Below are positions 10,533 to 19,913 of a stretch of 64,000 nucleotides of DNA, in pieces (the first letter of the stretch is position 1; each line of letters opens with the position of its first letter). The stretch comes from Sphingobium fuliginis (lineage in GTDB: Bacteria > Pseudomonadota > Alphaproteobacteria > Sphingomonadales > Sphingomonadaceae): assembly GCF_004152845.1 (NCBI RefSeq), contig NZ_SEON01000002.1, positions 744,001 to 808,000 on the forward strand, in the 5' to 3' direction. The notes under the pieces are model-generated. The model ran no database searches and was not told where the DNA came from. It saw only the letters and a list, made by a program, of their open reading frames with translations. Made by a program: the position numbers and the translations under genes.

Positions 10533-11060
10533 TCAGCGCTTCGAGAACTGGAAGCTGCGGCGGGCCTTGGCCTTGCCGTACTTCTTGCGCTCGACGGCGC
10601 GGCTGTCGCGGGTCAGGAAGCCTTCGGCCTTGACCGCGCTGCGCAGCGCCGGCTCGTACTTGGCGAGCGCCTGGGCGATGCCGTGCTTGACTGCGCCGGC
10701 CTGGCCGGACAGGCCGCCGCCCTTGACGGTGGCGATCACGTCATACTGGCCTTCGCGCTCGGTGACGCCGAAGGGCTGGTTGATCACCAGACGCAGGGTC
10801 GGGCGGGCGAAGTAGATTTCCTGATCGCGGCCGTTGACCGTGATCTTGCCGGTGCCGGGCTTCACCCAGACGCGGGCGACGGCATCCTTGCGGCGGCCGG
10901 TCGCATAGGCGCGGCCGAGGCTGTCGATTTCCTGGGCGCGCAGCGGAGCCGAGGGCTGGACCGGAGCGATCGGCGCGTCGGCGGCGACGGTTTCGGCAGC
11001 GGCCGGAGCGTTGGCGGTCAGCGACGCGAGGTCGGACAGAGACTGGCGGTTATCGGACAT
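10533..11060 (-). CDS. rpsI: 30S ribosomal protein S9 with long N-terminal extension
   Basis: The 175-residue product has a standard S9 core from about residue 52 ([15 protein letters not shown]) to the C-terminal S-F-Q-F-S-K-R that reaches the P-site tRNA. The preceding 45-50 residues are Ala/Pro-rich, low in complexity and absent from the 130-residue E. coli protein. The start ATG overlaps the rplM stop codon by one base (TAATG), so the extended start is supported by operon geometry. Confidence 0.95.
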   Translation of the reverse strand: MSDNRQSLSDLASLTANAPAAAETVAADAPIAPVQPSAPLRAQEIDSLGRAYATGRRKDAVARVWVKPGTGKITVNGRDQEIYFARPTLRLVINQPFGVTEREGQYDVIATVKGGGLSGQAGAVKHGIAQALAKYEPALRSAVKAEGFLTRDSRAVERKKYGKAKARRSFQFSKR

Positions 11061-11539
11061 TATGCACCCACCTTGTTCTTGCGGTTGCGCGACGCGAAGT
11101 CGAGCACTTCGGGGTTCTGCGCGGCGTGCGGATGTTCGGCGCCGGCGAAGATGCGCAGGTTGCGCATCTGCTGACGGCCCAGCGGACCGCGGGGGATCAT
11201 GCGCTCGACGGCCTTTTCCAGGACGCGTTCGGGGAAACGGCCTTCCAGAACCTTCTGGGGGGTGGTTTCCTTGATGCCGCCGGCATAGCCGGTGTGCTTG
11301 TAATAGACCTTGTCGGTCAGCTTGCGGCCGGTGAACTTCACCTTTTCCGCGTTGATGATGATGACATTGTCACCGCAATCGACATGGGGGGTGAAGCTCG
11401 GCTTGTGCTTGCCGCGCAGGATGTTCGCGACGGTCGAGGCGAGGCGGCCGACGACGAGGCCTTCCGCGTCGATCAGGACCCACTTCTTTTCGACCGTGGC
11501 CGGGGTCGCCGGCTTGGTGGTCTTCATCAGCGCCTTCAT
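11060..11539 (-). CDS. rplM: 50S ribosomal protein L13
   Basis: The 159-residue product carries the L13 signatures [27 protein letters not shown] and [11 protein letters not shown]13 is an early 50S assembly protein and is classically paired with rpsI. The N-terminus (M-K-A-L-M-K-T-T-K) allows a second start four residues later. I kept the longer form. Confidence 0.96.
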   Translation of the reverse strand: MKALMKTTKPATPATVEKKWVLIDAEGLVVGRLASTVANILRGKHKPSFTPHVDCGDNVIIINAEKVKFTGRKLTDKVYYKHTGYAGGIKETTPQKVLEGRFPERVLEKAVERMIPRGPLGRQQMRNLRIFAGAEHPHAAQNPEVLDFASRNRKNKVGA

Positions 11540-11604
11540 GGTGCCAATACTCCAAGAATGAAACAGTGAATTGAAGGCTGTTTCCAGCTTTCGGAAGATG
11601 CGGG

Positions 11605-11633
11605 CTAATGACGGGTGGAAGGGCGCAAGTCAA
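11605..11633 (-). promoter_or_regulatory. Candidate promoter for rplM-rpsI
   Basis: On the minus strand, TTGACT (11628-11633) and CATTAG (11605-11610) are 17 nt apart, placed 66-94 nt upstream of the rplM start. The -35 box is strong and the -10 box is poor by E. coli rules. Confidence 0.55.
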
Positions 11634-11676
11634 GAGATTCGGCGGCTTTGCTGACGGGTAAAATAATACCTGTCGA

Positions 11677-11994
11677 TCAGCCCGTCCGATCGTCCACCCA
11701 CCGGGCGAAGGCGGCGTGGGCGGCGTCTACGGGCAGAGCGAGGATCGCCGGAACCCGATAATCGTGCAGTTCCGCGATGCGCGCCATCAGCGCGTCACGG
11801 CGGGCGGGCGCGGTCTTGAAGAGGACGGGCACCTCCGCCGCGGTATCGACCGCGCCGTTCCATTCGTAGATGGAGGTCGCCTCCCCCAGCAGGTTCGCGC
11901 AGGCGGCCAGCCTTTCCTCCACCAGCTGGCGGGCGATGCGGGTCGCGGCCTCGCGCGAGCCGAACAGCGTGTAGACGAGCGCGACGGCGCTCAT
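11677..11994 (-). CDS. cutA: CutA-family divalent-cation tolerance protein
   Basis: The 105-residue product has the size and motifs of CutA, a small trimeric ferredoxin-like protein (L-V-E-E-R-L-A-A-C-A-N and Y-R-V-P-A-I-L-A-L-P-V). The family has been linked to copper tolerance in E. coli, but the molecular role remains uncertain. The start overlaps the stop of the upstream heme A synthase gene as ATGA, indicating coupled translation. Confidence 0.9.
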   Translation of the reverse strand: MSAVALVYTLFGSREAATRIARQLVEERLAACANLLGEATSIYEWNGAVDTAAEVPVLFKTAPARRDALMARIAELHDYRVPAILALPVDAAHAAFARWVDDRTG

Positions 11995-13037
11995 CCCCGG
12001 CGTTCCCCCAGCGCATGGGCGCCCCAGGTCGCGGACGCCACCACCAGCGCGCCGACCGCCTGGTGCAGCACCGCCAGCGGCAGGGCGATGCCGCTAATGA
12101 CCGTGGCGATGCCGAGCGCGACCTGCGTGCCCACCGCCGCGTTGATCGCGATGGAGGGGCCGCGCTGCCCCGCCTGCTTCGCCATGCGCGCCAGCATGAC
12201 CAGCAGGATCGCGGCGACCCAGGCCCACCAGCGATGGATGAAATGGACGAGATAGGGATCGCTGGAAAGGGTGGCCCAGAGCGAACCCAGCCATTCGATC
12301 CCCTCCGGCACCAGATGGTCGTTCATCAGCGGCCAGGTGCTGGAGACATAGCCCGCGTCCAGACCGGCGGTGAAGGCGCCGAACATGAGCTGCACCAGCA
12401 GCGCCAGCAGCGCGACCACCGCGAAGGGATGGAGCATGGCGGGCCTGGCGAAGGGGGTCTTCGCACGGGTCAGCAGGTCGAGCGCGGTCCAGATCAGCCC
12501 GCCCATGATGAACAGCGCCGTCAGCAGATGCACCGCCAGCCGGTAATGGCTGACGTCGGTGCGCACCGACAGGCCCGATTCCACCATCCACCAGCCGATC
12601 GCGCCCTGCAGCCCGCCAAGCGCCAGCAGCGCGACGAGACGGAAGCCATAGCCCTGCGGGATCGCCCGTTTCCACGCGAACCAGAGCAGCGGCAGCGCGA
12701 AGGCGACGCCGATCAGCCGCCCGAGCAGCCGGTGCACCCATTCCCAGAAGAAGATGAACTGGAAATCGCCCAGCGTCATGCCCTGCCGCAACTGCCGATA
12801 TTCGGGAATCTGCTGATAGGCGCGAAACGCCTCCATCCACTGGTCGTGGGTCAGCGGCGGGATGGCGCCGCTGATCGGTTTCCATTGCGTGATCGACAGG
12901 CCGGATTCGGTCAGGCGGGTGATGCCGCCGACCACGACCATGCAGAAGACGAGGGCGGCGACCGTCAGCAGCCAGCGCGCGATCGGCGCGGGGCGTGGGA
13001 CGGCGGTGGCGGGGCGGCTCAGGGTCGTCGCGGTCAT
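11991..13037 (-). CDS. ctaA: Heme A synthase (COX15/CtaA)
   Basis: The 348-residue multi-spanning membrane protein converts heme O to heme A for aa3-type cytochrome oxidase. It shows the type-2 COX15 features G-G-I-T-R-L-T-E-S-G-L-S-I-T-Q-W-K-P, F-F-W-E-W-V-H-R-L-L-G-R and, near the C-terminus, H-F-I-H-R-W-W-A-W; the histidines are candidate heme ligands. About eight transmembrane helices are apparent. I chose the ATG at 13037 (M-T-A-T-T-L-S-R-P) because the open frame upstream does not resemble the family. It shares a transcript with cutA. Confidence 0.93.
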   Translation of the reverse strand: MTATTLSRPATAVPRPAPIARWLLTVAALVFCMVVVGGITRLTESGLSITQWKPISGAIPPLTHDQWMEAFRAYQQIPEYRQLRQGMTLGDFQFIFFWEWVHRLLGRLIGVAFALPLLWFAWKRAIPQGYGFRLVALLALGGLQGAIGWWMVESGLSVRTDVSHYRLAVHLLTALFIMGGLIWTALDLLTRAKTPFARPAMLHPFAVVALLALLVQLMFGAFTAGLDAGYVSSTWPLMNDHLVPEGIEWLGSLWATLSSDPYLVHFIHRWWAWVAAILLVMLARMAKQAGQRGPSIAINAAVGTQVALGIATVISGIALPLAVLHQAVGALVVASATWGAHALGERRG

Positions 13038-13183
13038 GGCGCCGATCCATGCGCGCTTGTTTCGCCTGTTGCAAGGATAACCCTGACCGGTGGACAAAAG
13101 GTCGTAACGCCTTCTGCCTGAACGGATACAAAGCGCCGGACAGGCGTATCTCGCCCTATGAACAGGCTGACCGAGGATAATCG

Positions 13184-15220
13184 ATGAGCGGCGCGCCGGG
13201 CATAGCGGAGATGATCGCCGCGCAGGGGCCGCTGGGCGCCCTGACCGCGCGCATCGACGCCGGATCGCCGCTGGGGCCGGTGCACGGCTGGTCCCCGGCG
13301 CTGGTGTCGACCGTCCGGCTGATGCTGTCGTCGCAGGCGGAGATCGTGCTGTTCTGGGGCCCCGATCTCTGCGCGCTCTACAACGAAGCCTATGCGCCCA
13401 CCATCGGGGACAAGCATCCCCGCGTGCTGGGCCGCCCGGCGCGGGAGGGGTGGACGGAACTGTGGGACGATCTGGAGCCGCTGCTGCGTTCCGTCGTCGA
13501 CCAGGGGCAGTCCGTGCATGCCAAGGACCGCCCCTTCTATATCGAGCGGGACGGCGGACAGGGCGAACAGGTGTTCTTCGACATCAACTATTCCCCGGTG
13601 TTCGAGACGGACGGCTCCGTCGGCGGCGCGCTGTGCATCGTCAGCGAGACGACCAAGAGGGTGGTCGCGGAAAAGGAGATGCGCGCCGATCGCGCCCGCC
13701 TCTGGGCATTGGCGCGCGACCCGTTCCTGGTCGCCGACCGGGACGGCACTTGGCTGGCCGCCAGCCCCGCCTGGACCGAAATATTGGGATGGAGCGAGGC
13801 GGACCTGATCGGGCGCACGTCCGAATGGATGGAGCATCCCGACGATCTGGAGAAGACGAAGGGGGAGATCGCCGGGCTGGCGCGGGGCATGCCGACGGTG
13901 CGATTCGAAAACCGGTTCCGGGCGAAGGACGGCAGCTACCGCAATTTCAGCTGGACGGCGGTGCCGGAAAACGACCTTATCTATTGCGTCGCCCGCGACG
14001 TGACCGAGCAGCGCGCCCATGCCCGGGCGCTGGCGGAGGCGGAAGAGGCGCTGCGGCAGGCGCAGAAGATGGAGACGCTGGGCCAGTTGACCGGCGGCGT
14101 CGCGCATGACTTCAACAATCTGCTGCAGATCGTCACCGGCAATCTGGAACTGCTGCAACGCGGCCTTCACGAGGATCAGGCGCGGCTGCGGCGCGCCGCC
14201 GACAATGCCATGGCGGGCGCGGAGCGCGCCGCGCTGCTGACGCAGCGGCTGCTCGCCTTTTCCCGCCGCCAGCCGCTGGCGCCCGAGCGGATCGACCCCA
14301 ACCGGCTGGTCAGCGGCATGTCCGACCTGCTCAACCGCACATTGGGCGAGACGATAGAGGTGGAGACGATCCAGAGCGCGCGCATCTGGCCGATCGAGAT
14401 CGACGTCAACCAGATGGAGAATGCGCTGCTGAACCTGGCGGTGAATGCGCGCGACGCCATGCCGGACGGCGGCAAGCTGACCATAGAGGTGGCCAATACC
14501 CATATCGACGAGGATTATGCCGCGCAGGAGGTGGAGGTAAAGCCCGGCCAATATGTGCTGATCAGCGTGTCCGATACGGGCGAGGGCATGGACGAGGAGG
14601 TGCTGAGCCACGCCATCGAACCCTTCTTCACCACCAAGGAGGTCGGGCGGGGCACCGGCCTTGGCCTGTCGATGGTCTATGGCTTCATCAAGCAGTCCGG
14701 CGGCCATATCCGCGTCTATTCCGAAAGCGGCCATGGCACGACGGTCAAGATCTACCTTCCCCGCTTCTACGGTCCGCTGCCGGACAACGACACCGGGTCG
14801 GTGGACCGCGCCGCGCCGATATGCGGCGGCGACGAGACGGTGCTGGTGTGCGAGGATGACGAGAAGGTGCGCGCCTATACCGTCGATGTGCTGAAGGAAC
14901 TGGGCTATCGGGTGATCGAGGCGAATGACGGCGCGGCGGCCTTGCAGGCGCTGGACAGCGCTTCGCAGTCCATCGACCTGCTGTTCACCGACGTCATCCT
15001 GCCCGGCGGCATGACCGGGGCCGACATCGCGCAACAGGCGCGCGCGGAGCGGCCGGGGCTGAGGGTGCTGTTCGCCACCGGCTATGCGCGCAACGCCATC
15101 ATCCATCACGGGCGGCTCGATCCGGGCGTGGAACTGCTGACCAAGCCGTTCACCTATGCCGAACTGGCCGCCAAGGTGCGCGACATGCTGGACCGGAACG
15201 GAGCGCGGCAGGTGGGCTGA
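13184..15220 (+). CDS. PAS-domain hybrid sensor histidine kinase / response regulator
   Basis: The 678-residue product appears soluble, with no transmembrane segment. It has an N-terminal PAS-like sensor (about 10-150), a second PAS domain (about 170-280), then HisKA with the phospho-accepting His308 in G-G-V-A-H-D-F-N-N. The HATPase domain has N-L-A-V-N-A-R-D-A-M, D-T-G-E-G-M, P-F-F-T-T-K and G-T-G-L-G-L-S. A C-terminal receiver has Asp603 in L-F-T-D-V-I-L-P and Lys in L-L-T-K-P-F. There is no output domain or adjacent DNA-binding regulator, so the signal and target are unknown. The stop codon lies 4 nt from a convergent aldolase remnant. Confidence 0.9.
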   Translation: MSGAPGIAEMIAAQGPLGALTARIDAGSPLGPVHGWSPALVSTVRLMLSSQAEIVLFWGPDLCALYNEAYAPTIGDKHPRVLGRPAREGWTELWDDLEPLLRSVVDQGQSVHAKDRPFYIERDGGQGEQVFFDINYSPVFETDGSVGGALCIVSETTKRVVAEKEMRADRARLWALARDPFLVADRDGTWLAASPAWTEILGWSEADLIGRTSEWMEHPDDLEKTKGEIAGLARGMPTVRFENRFRAKDGSYRNFSWTAVPENDLIYCVARDVTEQRAHARALAEAEEALRQAQKMETLGQLTGGVAHDFNNLLQIVTGNLELLQRGLHEDQARLRRAADNAMAGAERAALLTQRLLAFSRRQPLAPERIDPNRLVSGMSDLLNRTLGETIEVETIQSARIWPIEIDVNQMENALLNLAVNARDAMPDGGKLTIEVANTHIDEDYAAQEVEVKPGQYVLISVSDTGEGMDEEVLSHAIEPFFTTKEVGRGTGLGLSMVYGFIKQSGGHIRVYSESGHGTTVKIYLPRFYGPLPDNDTGSVDRAAPICGGDETVLVCEDDEKVRAYTVDVLKELGYRVIEANDGAAALQALDSASQSIDLLFTDVILPGGMTGADIAQQARAERPGLRVLFATGYARNAIIHHGRLDPGVELLTKPFTYAELAAKVRDMLDRNGARQVG

Positions 15221-15224
15221 ATCC

Positions 15225-15365
15225 CGAGTTGAAGGGAAGTTCGAGAATGCGGGTGCCCGCCCCTATCAGGGCGGCGCCGACTGCAAGCGCTTCCTCCGGC
15301 CCGATGCCGTGCAGGATCGCGCAAATGGGCGGCGCGCCTTCGGCGAGCAGGTCGTCCAGGGTCAT
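15225..15365 (-). pseudogene. dgoA: Remnant of 2-dehydro-3-deoxy-6-phosphogalactonate aldolase (N-terminus only)
   Basis: From the ATG at 15365 about 47 codons read as the start of a DgoA-type aldolase (M-T-L-D-D-L-L-A-E-G-A-P-P-I-C-A-I-L and I-L-E-L-P-F-N-S). Homology then stops 4 nt from the stop codon of the convergent kinase gene; beyond this the frame is only the antisense of that gene. The position equivalent to the family's I-L-R-G is I-L-H-G. The aldolase would cleave 2-keto-3-deoxy-6-phosphogalactonate, the product of the neighbouring DgoK. The rest of the gene has evidently been deleted. Confidence 0.75.
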
Positions 15366-15450
15366 GAGGGGTCTCCGTGAGATGGGGCATTGGAGGGATG
15401 GGGCGTTGGCGGATGGGGCGGCGGGAACAGCCTCTCTCCTCCCCGGTCCT

Positions 15451-15492
15451 CATCAGGACAGCCCCCATCAGGACAGGCCCCCATCAGGACAG
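15451..15492. repeat. Three tandem copies of an 11-nt motif at the dgoK 3-prime end
   Basis: CATCAGGACAG occurs at 15451-15461, 15466-15476 and 15482-15492 (period 15-16 nt). The third copy contains the dgoK stop codon. A second short tandem duplication, two perfect 15-nt units at 15612-15641, lies inside dgoK and encodes a repeated A-T-S-G-L. Such repeats suggest replication slippage beside the deletion that removed dgoA. Confidence 0.7.
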
Positions 15493-16398
15493 ACCAGCGA
15501 GCGAGCAGGCGTCGCCGTCCAGCGTCTCGCTCGGCACGCCGCGCCTGCCCAGCGCCTGGGCGTAGCGCACCGAGAGCCGGGCGTCCCCGATCAGCCATAT
15601 GTCGTCCGCCTGTCCGGACGTGGCGAGTCCGGACGTGGCGAGGATTTCCGCGACCTCCGACCCGATCAGCAGGCCCGACAGATAGCCTGCCGGCCAGTCC
15701 GCCGAACGTCCGGCGCGCAGCCGCATGCTGCGCGCGGCGAACAGGGAGGAGAGCAGACGCCCCTCCTCCTCCGCCCGGCGCAGGCCGTCCGCGAAGCCCT
15801 GCGCCTCCTGCGCCGGATCGGGCCGGTCGGCCGGCGCGCCCAGGGTGGAACGATCCCGCAGCAGGGCGAAAAGCTCCCCCGTCGGCATGGTGCGGAAGGA
15901 GGTGACGCGGCCATCCTGCACCACCGCCCATTTATTGTGGGTGCCGGGCAGGACGATGAGCCGGCGGCCCTGCCCCAGCGCCGGATCGCGCGCGATGGCG
16001 CCGAATATCTGCGTTTCCTCTCCGCGCATGAGGTCGGGCGCGCCGGTCGTCCCGGTGCAGGCGAGGCCCGCCATGATCGCGACGGGCACGCCGCGCCAGT
16101 CGAACCGCGCCGCCGCCGCACGCCAGGTCGCGGCGTCGGCGGGGCAATCCGCATAGGGCGCCTCCACCCAGCCGTCGCGGGCGCCGGCCATGCCGCAAAG
16201 GCGTATTTCCGTCGGCGCGGCTTCCTCCAGCCAGGGGGCGATGGTGGCGGCGAAGGCCGCTTCCGCCTGCCCGGCCGCCGCAGCGATGCCGGGGCCGTCA
16301 TGGCGGGCGGTGACGCGGCCCTGCTCGATACGGAACAGCCGCAGGCGGCTGGTGCCCCAGTCCCCGACGACCTCGTAGCGGCTCAGCAAATTCGTCAC
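15484..16398 (-). CDS. dgoK: 2-dehydro-3-deoxygalactonokinase
   Basis: The 304-residue product belongs to the DgoK family, which phosphorylates 2-keto-3-deoxygalactonate in the De Ley-Doudoroff galactose pathway. Family motifs are G-D-W-G-T-S-R-L-R near the N-terminus, L-C-G-M-A-G-A-R-D-G-W, L-M-R-G-E-E-T-Q-I-F-G and V-L-P-G-T-H-N-K-W. The start is GTG at 16398. Its usual partner dgoA survives only as a stub downstream. The C-terminal coding region contains a 15-nt tandem duplication, so function should not be taken for granted. It is divergent from the sugar-acid operon. Confidence 0.9.
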   Translation of the reverse strand: MTNLLSRYEVVGDWGTSRLRLFRIEQGRVTARHDGPGIAAAAGQAEAAFAATIAPWLEEAAPTEIRLCGMAGARDGWVEAPYADCPADAATWRAAAARFDWRGVPVAIMAGLACTGTTGAPDLMRGEETQIFGAIARDPALGQGRRLIVLPGTHNKWAVVQDGRVTSFRTMPTGELFALLRDRSTLGAPADRPDPAQEAQGFADGLRRAEEEGRLLSSLFAARSMRLRAGRSADWPAGYLSGLLIGSEVAEILATSGLATSGQADDIWLIGDARLSVRYAQALGRRGVPSETLDGDACSLAGLS

Positions 16399-16414
16399 TT
16401 GGCCCGAACCATCC

Positions 16415-16443
16415 TTGAATTTCTATTTGTATGAGTATATCGG
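16415..16443 (+). promoter_or_regulatory. Possible promoter of the sugar-acid oxidation operon
   Basis: In the short gap between dgoK and the dehydratase gene, TTGAAT (16415-16420) is followed after 17 nt by TATCGG (16438-16443), overlapping TATATC at 16436-16441. The area is markedly A/T-rich compared with its surroundings, as expected for a shared control region of the divergent units. An operator for the FadR-type regulator at the end of the operon is likely nearby, but I cannot define it. Confidence 0.35.
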
Positions 16444-16508
16444 AGAGGCAAGCGCGTCAACGTGCCCGAGAATCCATTGACCATTTTCTTCGACAGGGTG
16501 CCTTCTCA

Positions 16509-18311
16509 ATGAGCGATTCGTCCAAGCCCGCCAACAAGCTGCGCAGCCGCGCCTGGTTCGACAACCCAGACAATATAGACATGACCGCGCTCTATCTGGA
16601 GCGTTATCTGAATTTCGGCCTGAGCCTGGACGAACTGCGCAGCGGCAAGCCGATCATCGGCATCGCCCAGACCGGCAGCGACCTGTCGCCCTGCAACCGC
16701 CATCATATGGTGCTGGCCGAGCGCGTGCGCGAGGGCATTCGGGAGATGGGCGGCATCGCGCTGGAGTTTCCGGTCCACCCGATCCAGGAAACCGGCAAGC
16801 GGCCGACGGCGGGGCTGGACCGCAACCTGGCCTATCTGGGGCTGGTCGAGGCGATCTACGGCTATCCGCTGGACGGGGTGGTGCTGACCACGGGCTGCGA
16901 CAAGACGACGCCCGCGCTGCTGATGGCGGCGGCGACGGTCAACATCCCCGCCATCGCCCTGTCGGTCGGGCCGATGCTGAACGGCTGGTTCAAGGGCGAG
17001 CGGACGGGTTCGGGCACCATCGTCTGGCATGCGCGGCAATTGCTGGCCGCGGGCAAGATCGACGATGAGGGCTTCATCAAGCTGGTGGCGTCCTCCGCGC
17101 CGTCGACCGGCTATTGCAACACCATGGGCACGGCGACGACGATGAACTCGCTGGCCGAGGCGCTGGGCATGATGCTGCCGGGATCGGCGGCGATCCCCGC
17201 GCCCTATCGCGACCGGCAGGAGGTCGCCTACCTCACCGGCAAGCGCATCGTCGAGATGGTGGCGGAGGACCTGAAGCCGTCCGACATCCTGACGCTGGAC
17301 GCGTTCCACAACGCCATCGTCGTCAATTCGGCCATTGGCGGGTCGACCAACGCGCCGATCCACCTGGCGGCGATCGCGCGCCATGTGGGGGTGGAGCTGC
17401 CGCTCAAGGACTGGGAGACGGTGGGGCACAAGGTGCCGCTGCTGGTGAACCTCCAGCCCGCGGGCGAATATCTGGGCGAGGATTATTATCGCGCCGGCGG
17501 CGTGCCGGCGGTGGTGGGCCAGCTGATCGGGCAGGGGCTGATCCGCGAGGGCGCGATGACCGTCAACGGCAAGACAATGGGCGAGAATTGCCGGGGCGCG
17601 GAGATCGAGGACGAGAAGGTCATCCGTCCCTTCGCCCAGCCGCTGAAGGAGGAGGCCGGGTTCCTCGTGCTGTCGGGCAATCTGTTCGACGCGGCGGTGA
17701 TGAAGACCAGCGTGATTTCGGACGAGTTCCGCCAGCGCTATCTGTCCAACCCCGAAGATCCCAACGCCTTTGAAGGGCCGGCGGTCGTGTTCGACGGGCC
17801 GGAGGATTATCATGCGCGGATCGACGATCCGACCGTCGGCATCACGCCCGATACGCTGCTGTTCATGCGCGGCGCCGGCCCGGTCGGCTATCCGGGCGCG
17901 GCAGAGGTGGTGAACATGCGGCCGCCCGCCTACCTCATCACCGAGGGCGTGTCCGCCCTGCCCTGCATCGGGGACGGGCGGCAGTCGGGGACTTCGGGCA
18001 GTCCCTCCATCCTCAATGCCTCGCCCGAAGCGGCGGCCATGGGCGGCCTGGCGCTGCTGCGGACCGGCGACCGGGTGCGGATGGACCTGAACAGGGGCAC
18101 GGTGAACGTCCTCATTCCCGACGAGGAACTGGCCGGCCGCCGGGCGGCGCTGGAGGCGGAGGGCGGCTATCCCTATCCCGCCTCGCAGACGCCGTGGCAG
18201 GAAATCCAGCGCTCCGTCGTCGGCCAGCTGAACAGCGGCGCGATCCTGGAGGGCGCGGAGAAATATCAGCGCATTGCCCAGACCATGGGCCTGCCGCGCG
18301 ACAATCATTAA
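16509..18311 (+). CDS. IlvD/Edd-family sugar-acid dehydratase (arabinonate/xylonate type)
   Basis: The 600-residue product closely resembles Caulobacter XylD and arabinonate dehydratases ([18 protein letters not shown] near the N-terminus, ending R-D-N-H). These enzymes remove water from an aldonic acid to give a 2-keto-3-deoxy acid. The three cysteines expected to bind the iron-sulfur cluster are present at about 62 (S-P-C-N), 130 (T-T-G-C-D-K-T-T-P) and 203 (G-Y-C-N-T-M-G). I chose the ATG at 16509, as the 26 upstream codons look unlike the family. The substrate is inferred from neighbours: L-arabinonate, D-xylonate or galactonate. Confidence 0.9.
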   Translation: MSDSSKPANKLRSRAWFDNPDNIDMTALYLERYLNFGLSLDELRSGKPIIGIAQTGSDLSPCNRHHMVLAERVREGIREMGGIALEFPVHPIQETGKRPTAGLDRNLAYLGLVEAIYGYPLDGVVLTTGCDKTTPALLMAAATVNIPAIALSVGPMLNGWFKGERTGSGTIVWHARQLLAAGKIDDEGFIKLVASSAPSTGYCNTMGTATTMNSLAEALGMMLPGSAAIPAPYRDRQEVAYLTGKRIVEMVAEDLKPSDILTLDAFHNAIVVNSAIGGSTNAPIHLAAIARHVGVELPLKDWETVGHKVPLLVNLQPAGEYLGEDYYRAGGVPAVVGQLIGQGLIREGAMTVNGKTMGENCRGAEIEDEKVIRPFAQPLKEEAGFLVLSGNLFDAAVMKTSVISDEFRQRYLSNPEDPNAFEGPAVVFDGPEDYHARIDDPTVGITPDTLLFMRGAGPVGYPGAAEVVNMRPPAYLITEGVSALPCIGDGRQSGTSGSPSILNASPEAAAMGGLALLRTGDRVRMDLNRGTVNVLIPDEELAGRRAALEAEGGYPYPASQTPWQEIQRSVVGQLNSGAILEGAEKYQRIAQTMGLPRDNH

Positions 18312-18335
18312 TCCCCCATTTCGGAGTTTATCCCC

Positions 18336-19913
18336 ATGTTCAACGGAGCCATTCTTGTCGGCGCGAGCGAGCGCCAGGGCGGCGAGCCCTTCTTCGCCAT
18401 CGACCCGTCGACCGGCGCGAAGGGCGGGATCGCCTTTCACAACGCCTCGGCCGCCGATGTCGCGGACGCCTGCGCGCTGGCGGATGCCGCGTTCGAGAGC
18501 TTCTCCACGCTGACGCCCGACGCCCGCGCCGCCTTTCTGGAGGCGGTGGCCGACGGGATCATGGCCATTGGCGACCTGCTGATCACCACCGCCATGAGCG
18601 AGACCGGCCTGCCGCGCGGGCGGCTGGAAGGCGAGCGGGGCCGCACCGTCGGCCAGCTTCGCCTGTTCGCAGGCTATGTCCGCCAGGGCGACTGGCTGGA
18701 CGCCACCATCGACAAGGCCTTGCCGGAGCGGCAGCCGCTGCCGCGCAGCGACCTGCGCCGCGTCAACCAGCCGGTCGGACCGGTCGCGGTGTTCGGCGCG
18801 TCCAACTTCCCGCTCGCCTTCTCGGTCGCGGGCGGCGACACCGCATCGGCCTTCGCGGCGGGTTGCCCGGTGGTGGTGAAGGGCCATCCGGCCCATCCCG
18901 GCACCGGCGAACTGGTCGCCCGCGCCATCGCCGCGGCGGTCGAGGCCAGCGGCCTGCATGAAGGCGTGTTTTCCTACCTGCCCGGCACGACCAACGACCT
19001 GGGCGGCGCGCTGGTGGCCGATCCGCGCATCAAGGCGGTGGGCTTCACCGGGTCGCGCGGCGGCGGCCTTGCCCTCATGAAGATCGCGGCCGGGCGCGAC
19101 GAGCCGATCCCGATCTATGCCGAAATGTCGAGCATCAACCCGGTCGTGCTGCTGCCCGGCGCGCTGGCCGCCCGGGCCGAAGCGCTGGGCGCCGCCTTCG
19201 TCGGATCGCTGACGCTGTTTTCGGGCCAGTTCTGCACCAATCCCGGGCTGGTGATCGCGCTCGACAGCCCCGATCTGGACCGTTTCGTCGCTGCGGCGGC
19301 CCAGGCGCTGTCGGCCAATGCGGCGCAGGTCATGCTGACGCCCGGCATCCATGCCGCCTATGAAAAGGGCGTCGCGGCGCTGGCCGGGGCGGAGGGCGTC
19401 ACCACCATCGCGCGCGGCGCGGCGGCGGACGGCGTCAATCGCGGCCAGCACGCGCTGTTCGCCGCCAGCGGCGAGCAGTTCCGCGCCAATCCGGCGCTGG
19501 CGCATGAAGTGTTCGGTTCCTCCTCCATCCTCGTCAAATGCGCGACGATCGAGGAGGTCATCGACACCATCGCCCGGATGGAGGGCCAGTTGACCGCGAC
19601 GCTCCAGATGGACGACAGCGACCAGGCCGATGCCGCGAAGCTGCTGCCCACCCTGTCCCGCAAGGTCGGACGCGTGCTGGCGAATGGCTGGCCGACCGGG
19701 GTGGAAGTCACCCATGCCATGGTGCATGGCGGCCCCTTCCCCTCGACCTCTGACGGCCGTTCGACGTCCGTGGGCACGCTGGCGATCATGCGCTTCCTGC
19801 GCCCGGTCTGCTATCAGGACGTGGCCGACGCGGTGCTGCCGCCCGCCTTGCAGGCCGCCAATCCGTGGAAGCTCAACCGCCGTATCGAGGGCAGGCTGGA
19901 GATCGCCCGGTGA
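18336..19913 (+). CDS. 2-ketoglutarate semialdehyde dehydrogenase (NADP+-type aldehyde dehydrogenase)
   Basis: The 525-residue product is an aldehyde dehydrogenase of the ketoglutarate-semialdehyde group. It would oxidise the end product of the non-phosphorylative pentose pathway to 2-oxoglutarate. Visible features are V-F-G-A-S-N-F-P-L-A-F-S-V-A-G-G-D-T, G-F-T-G-S-R-G-G-G, the catalytic Glu in Y-A-E-M-S-S-I-N-P-V and Cys300 in F-S-G-Q-F-C-T-N-P-G. It follows the dehydratase by 24 nt, and its stop overlaps the next start (TGATG). Confidence 0.9.
   Translation: MFNGAILVGASERQGGEPFFAIDPSTGAKGGIAFHNASAADVADACALADAAFESFSTLTPDARAAFLEAVADGIMAIGDLLITTAMSETGLPRGRLEGERGRTVGQLRLFAGYVRQGDWLDATIDKALPERQPLPRSDLRRVNQPVGPVAVFGASNFPLAFSVAGGDTASAFAAGCPVVVKGHPAHPGTGELVARAIAAAVEASGLHEGVFSYLPGTTNDLGGALVADPRIKAVGFTGSRGGGLALMKIAAGRDEPIPIYAEMSSINPVVLLPGALAARAEALGAAFVGSLTLFSGQFCTNPGLVIALDSPDLDRFVAAAAQALSANAAQVMLTPGIHAAYEKGVAALAGAEGVTTIARGAAADGVNRGQHALFAASGEQFRANPALAHEVFGSSSILVKCATIEEVIDTIARMEGQLTATLQMDDSDQADAAKLLPTLSRKVGRVLANGWPTGVEVTHAMVHGGPFPSTSDGRSTSVGTLAIMRFLRPVCYQDVADAVLPPALQAANPWKLNRRIEGRLEIAR

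Noticed and set aside
15451..15492. Tandem copies as a mini CRISPR array
   Set aside because: The repeats are 11 nt with 4-5 nt between them, far too short, and there are no cas genes.
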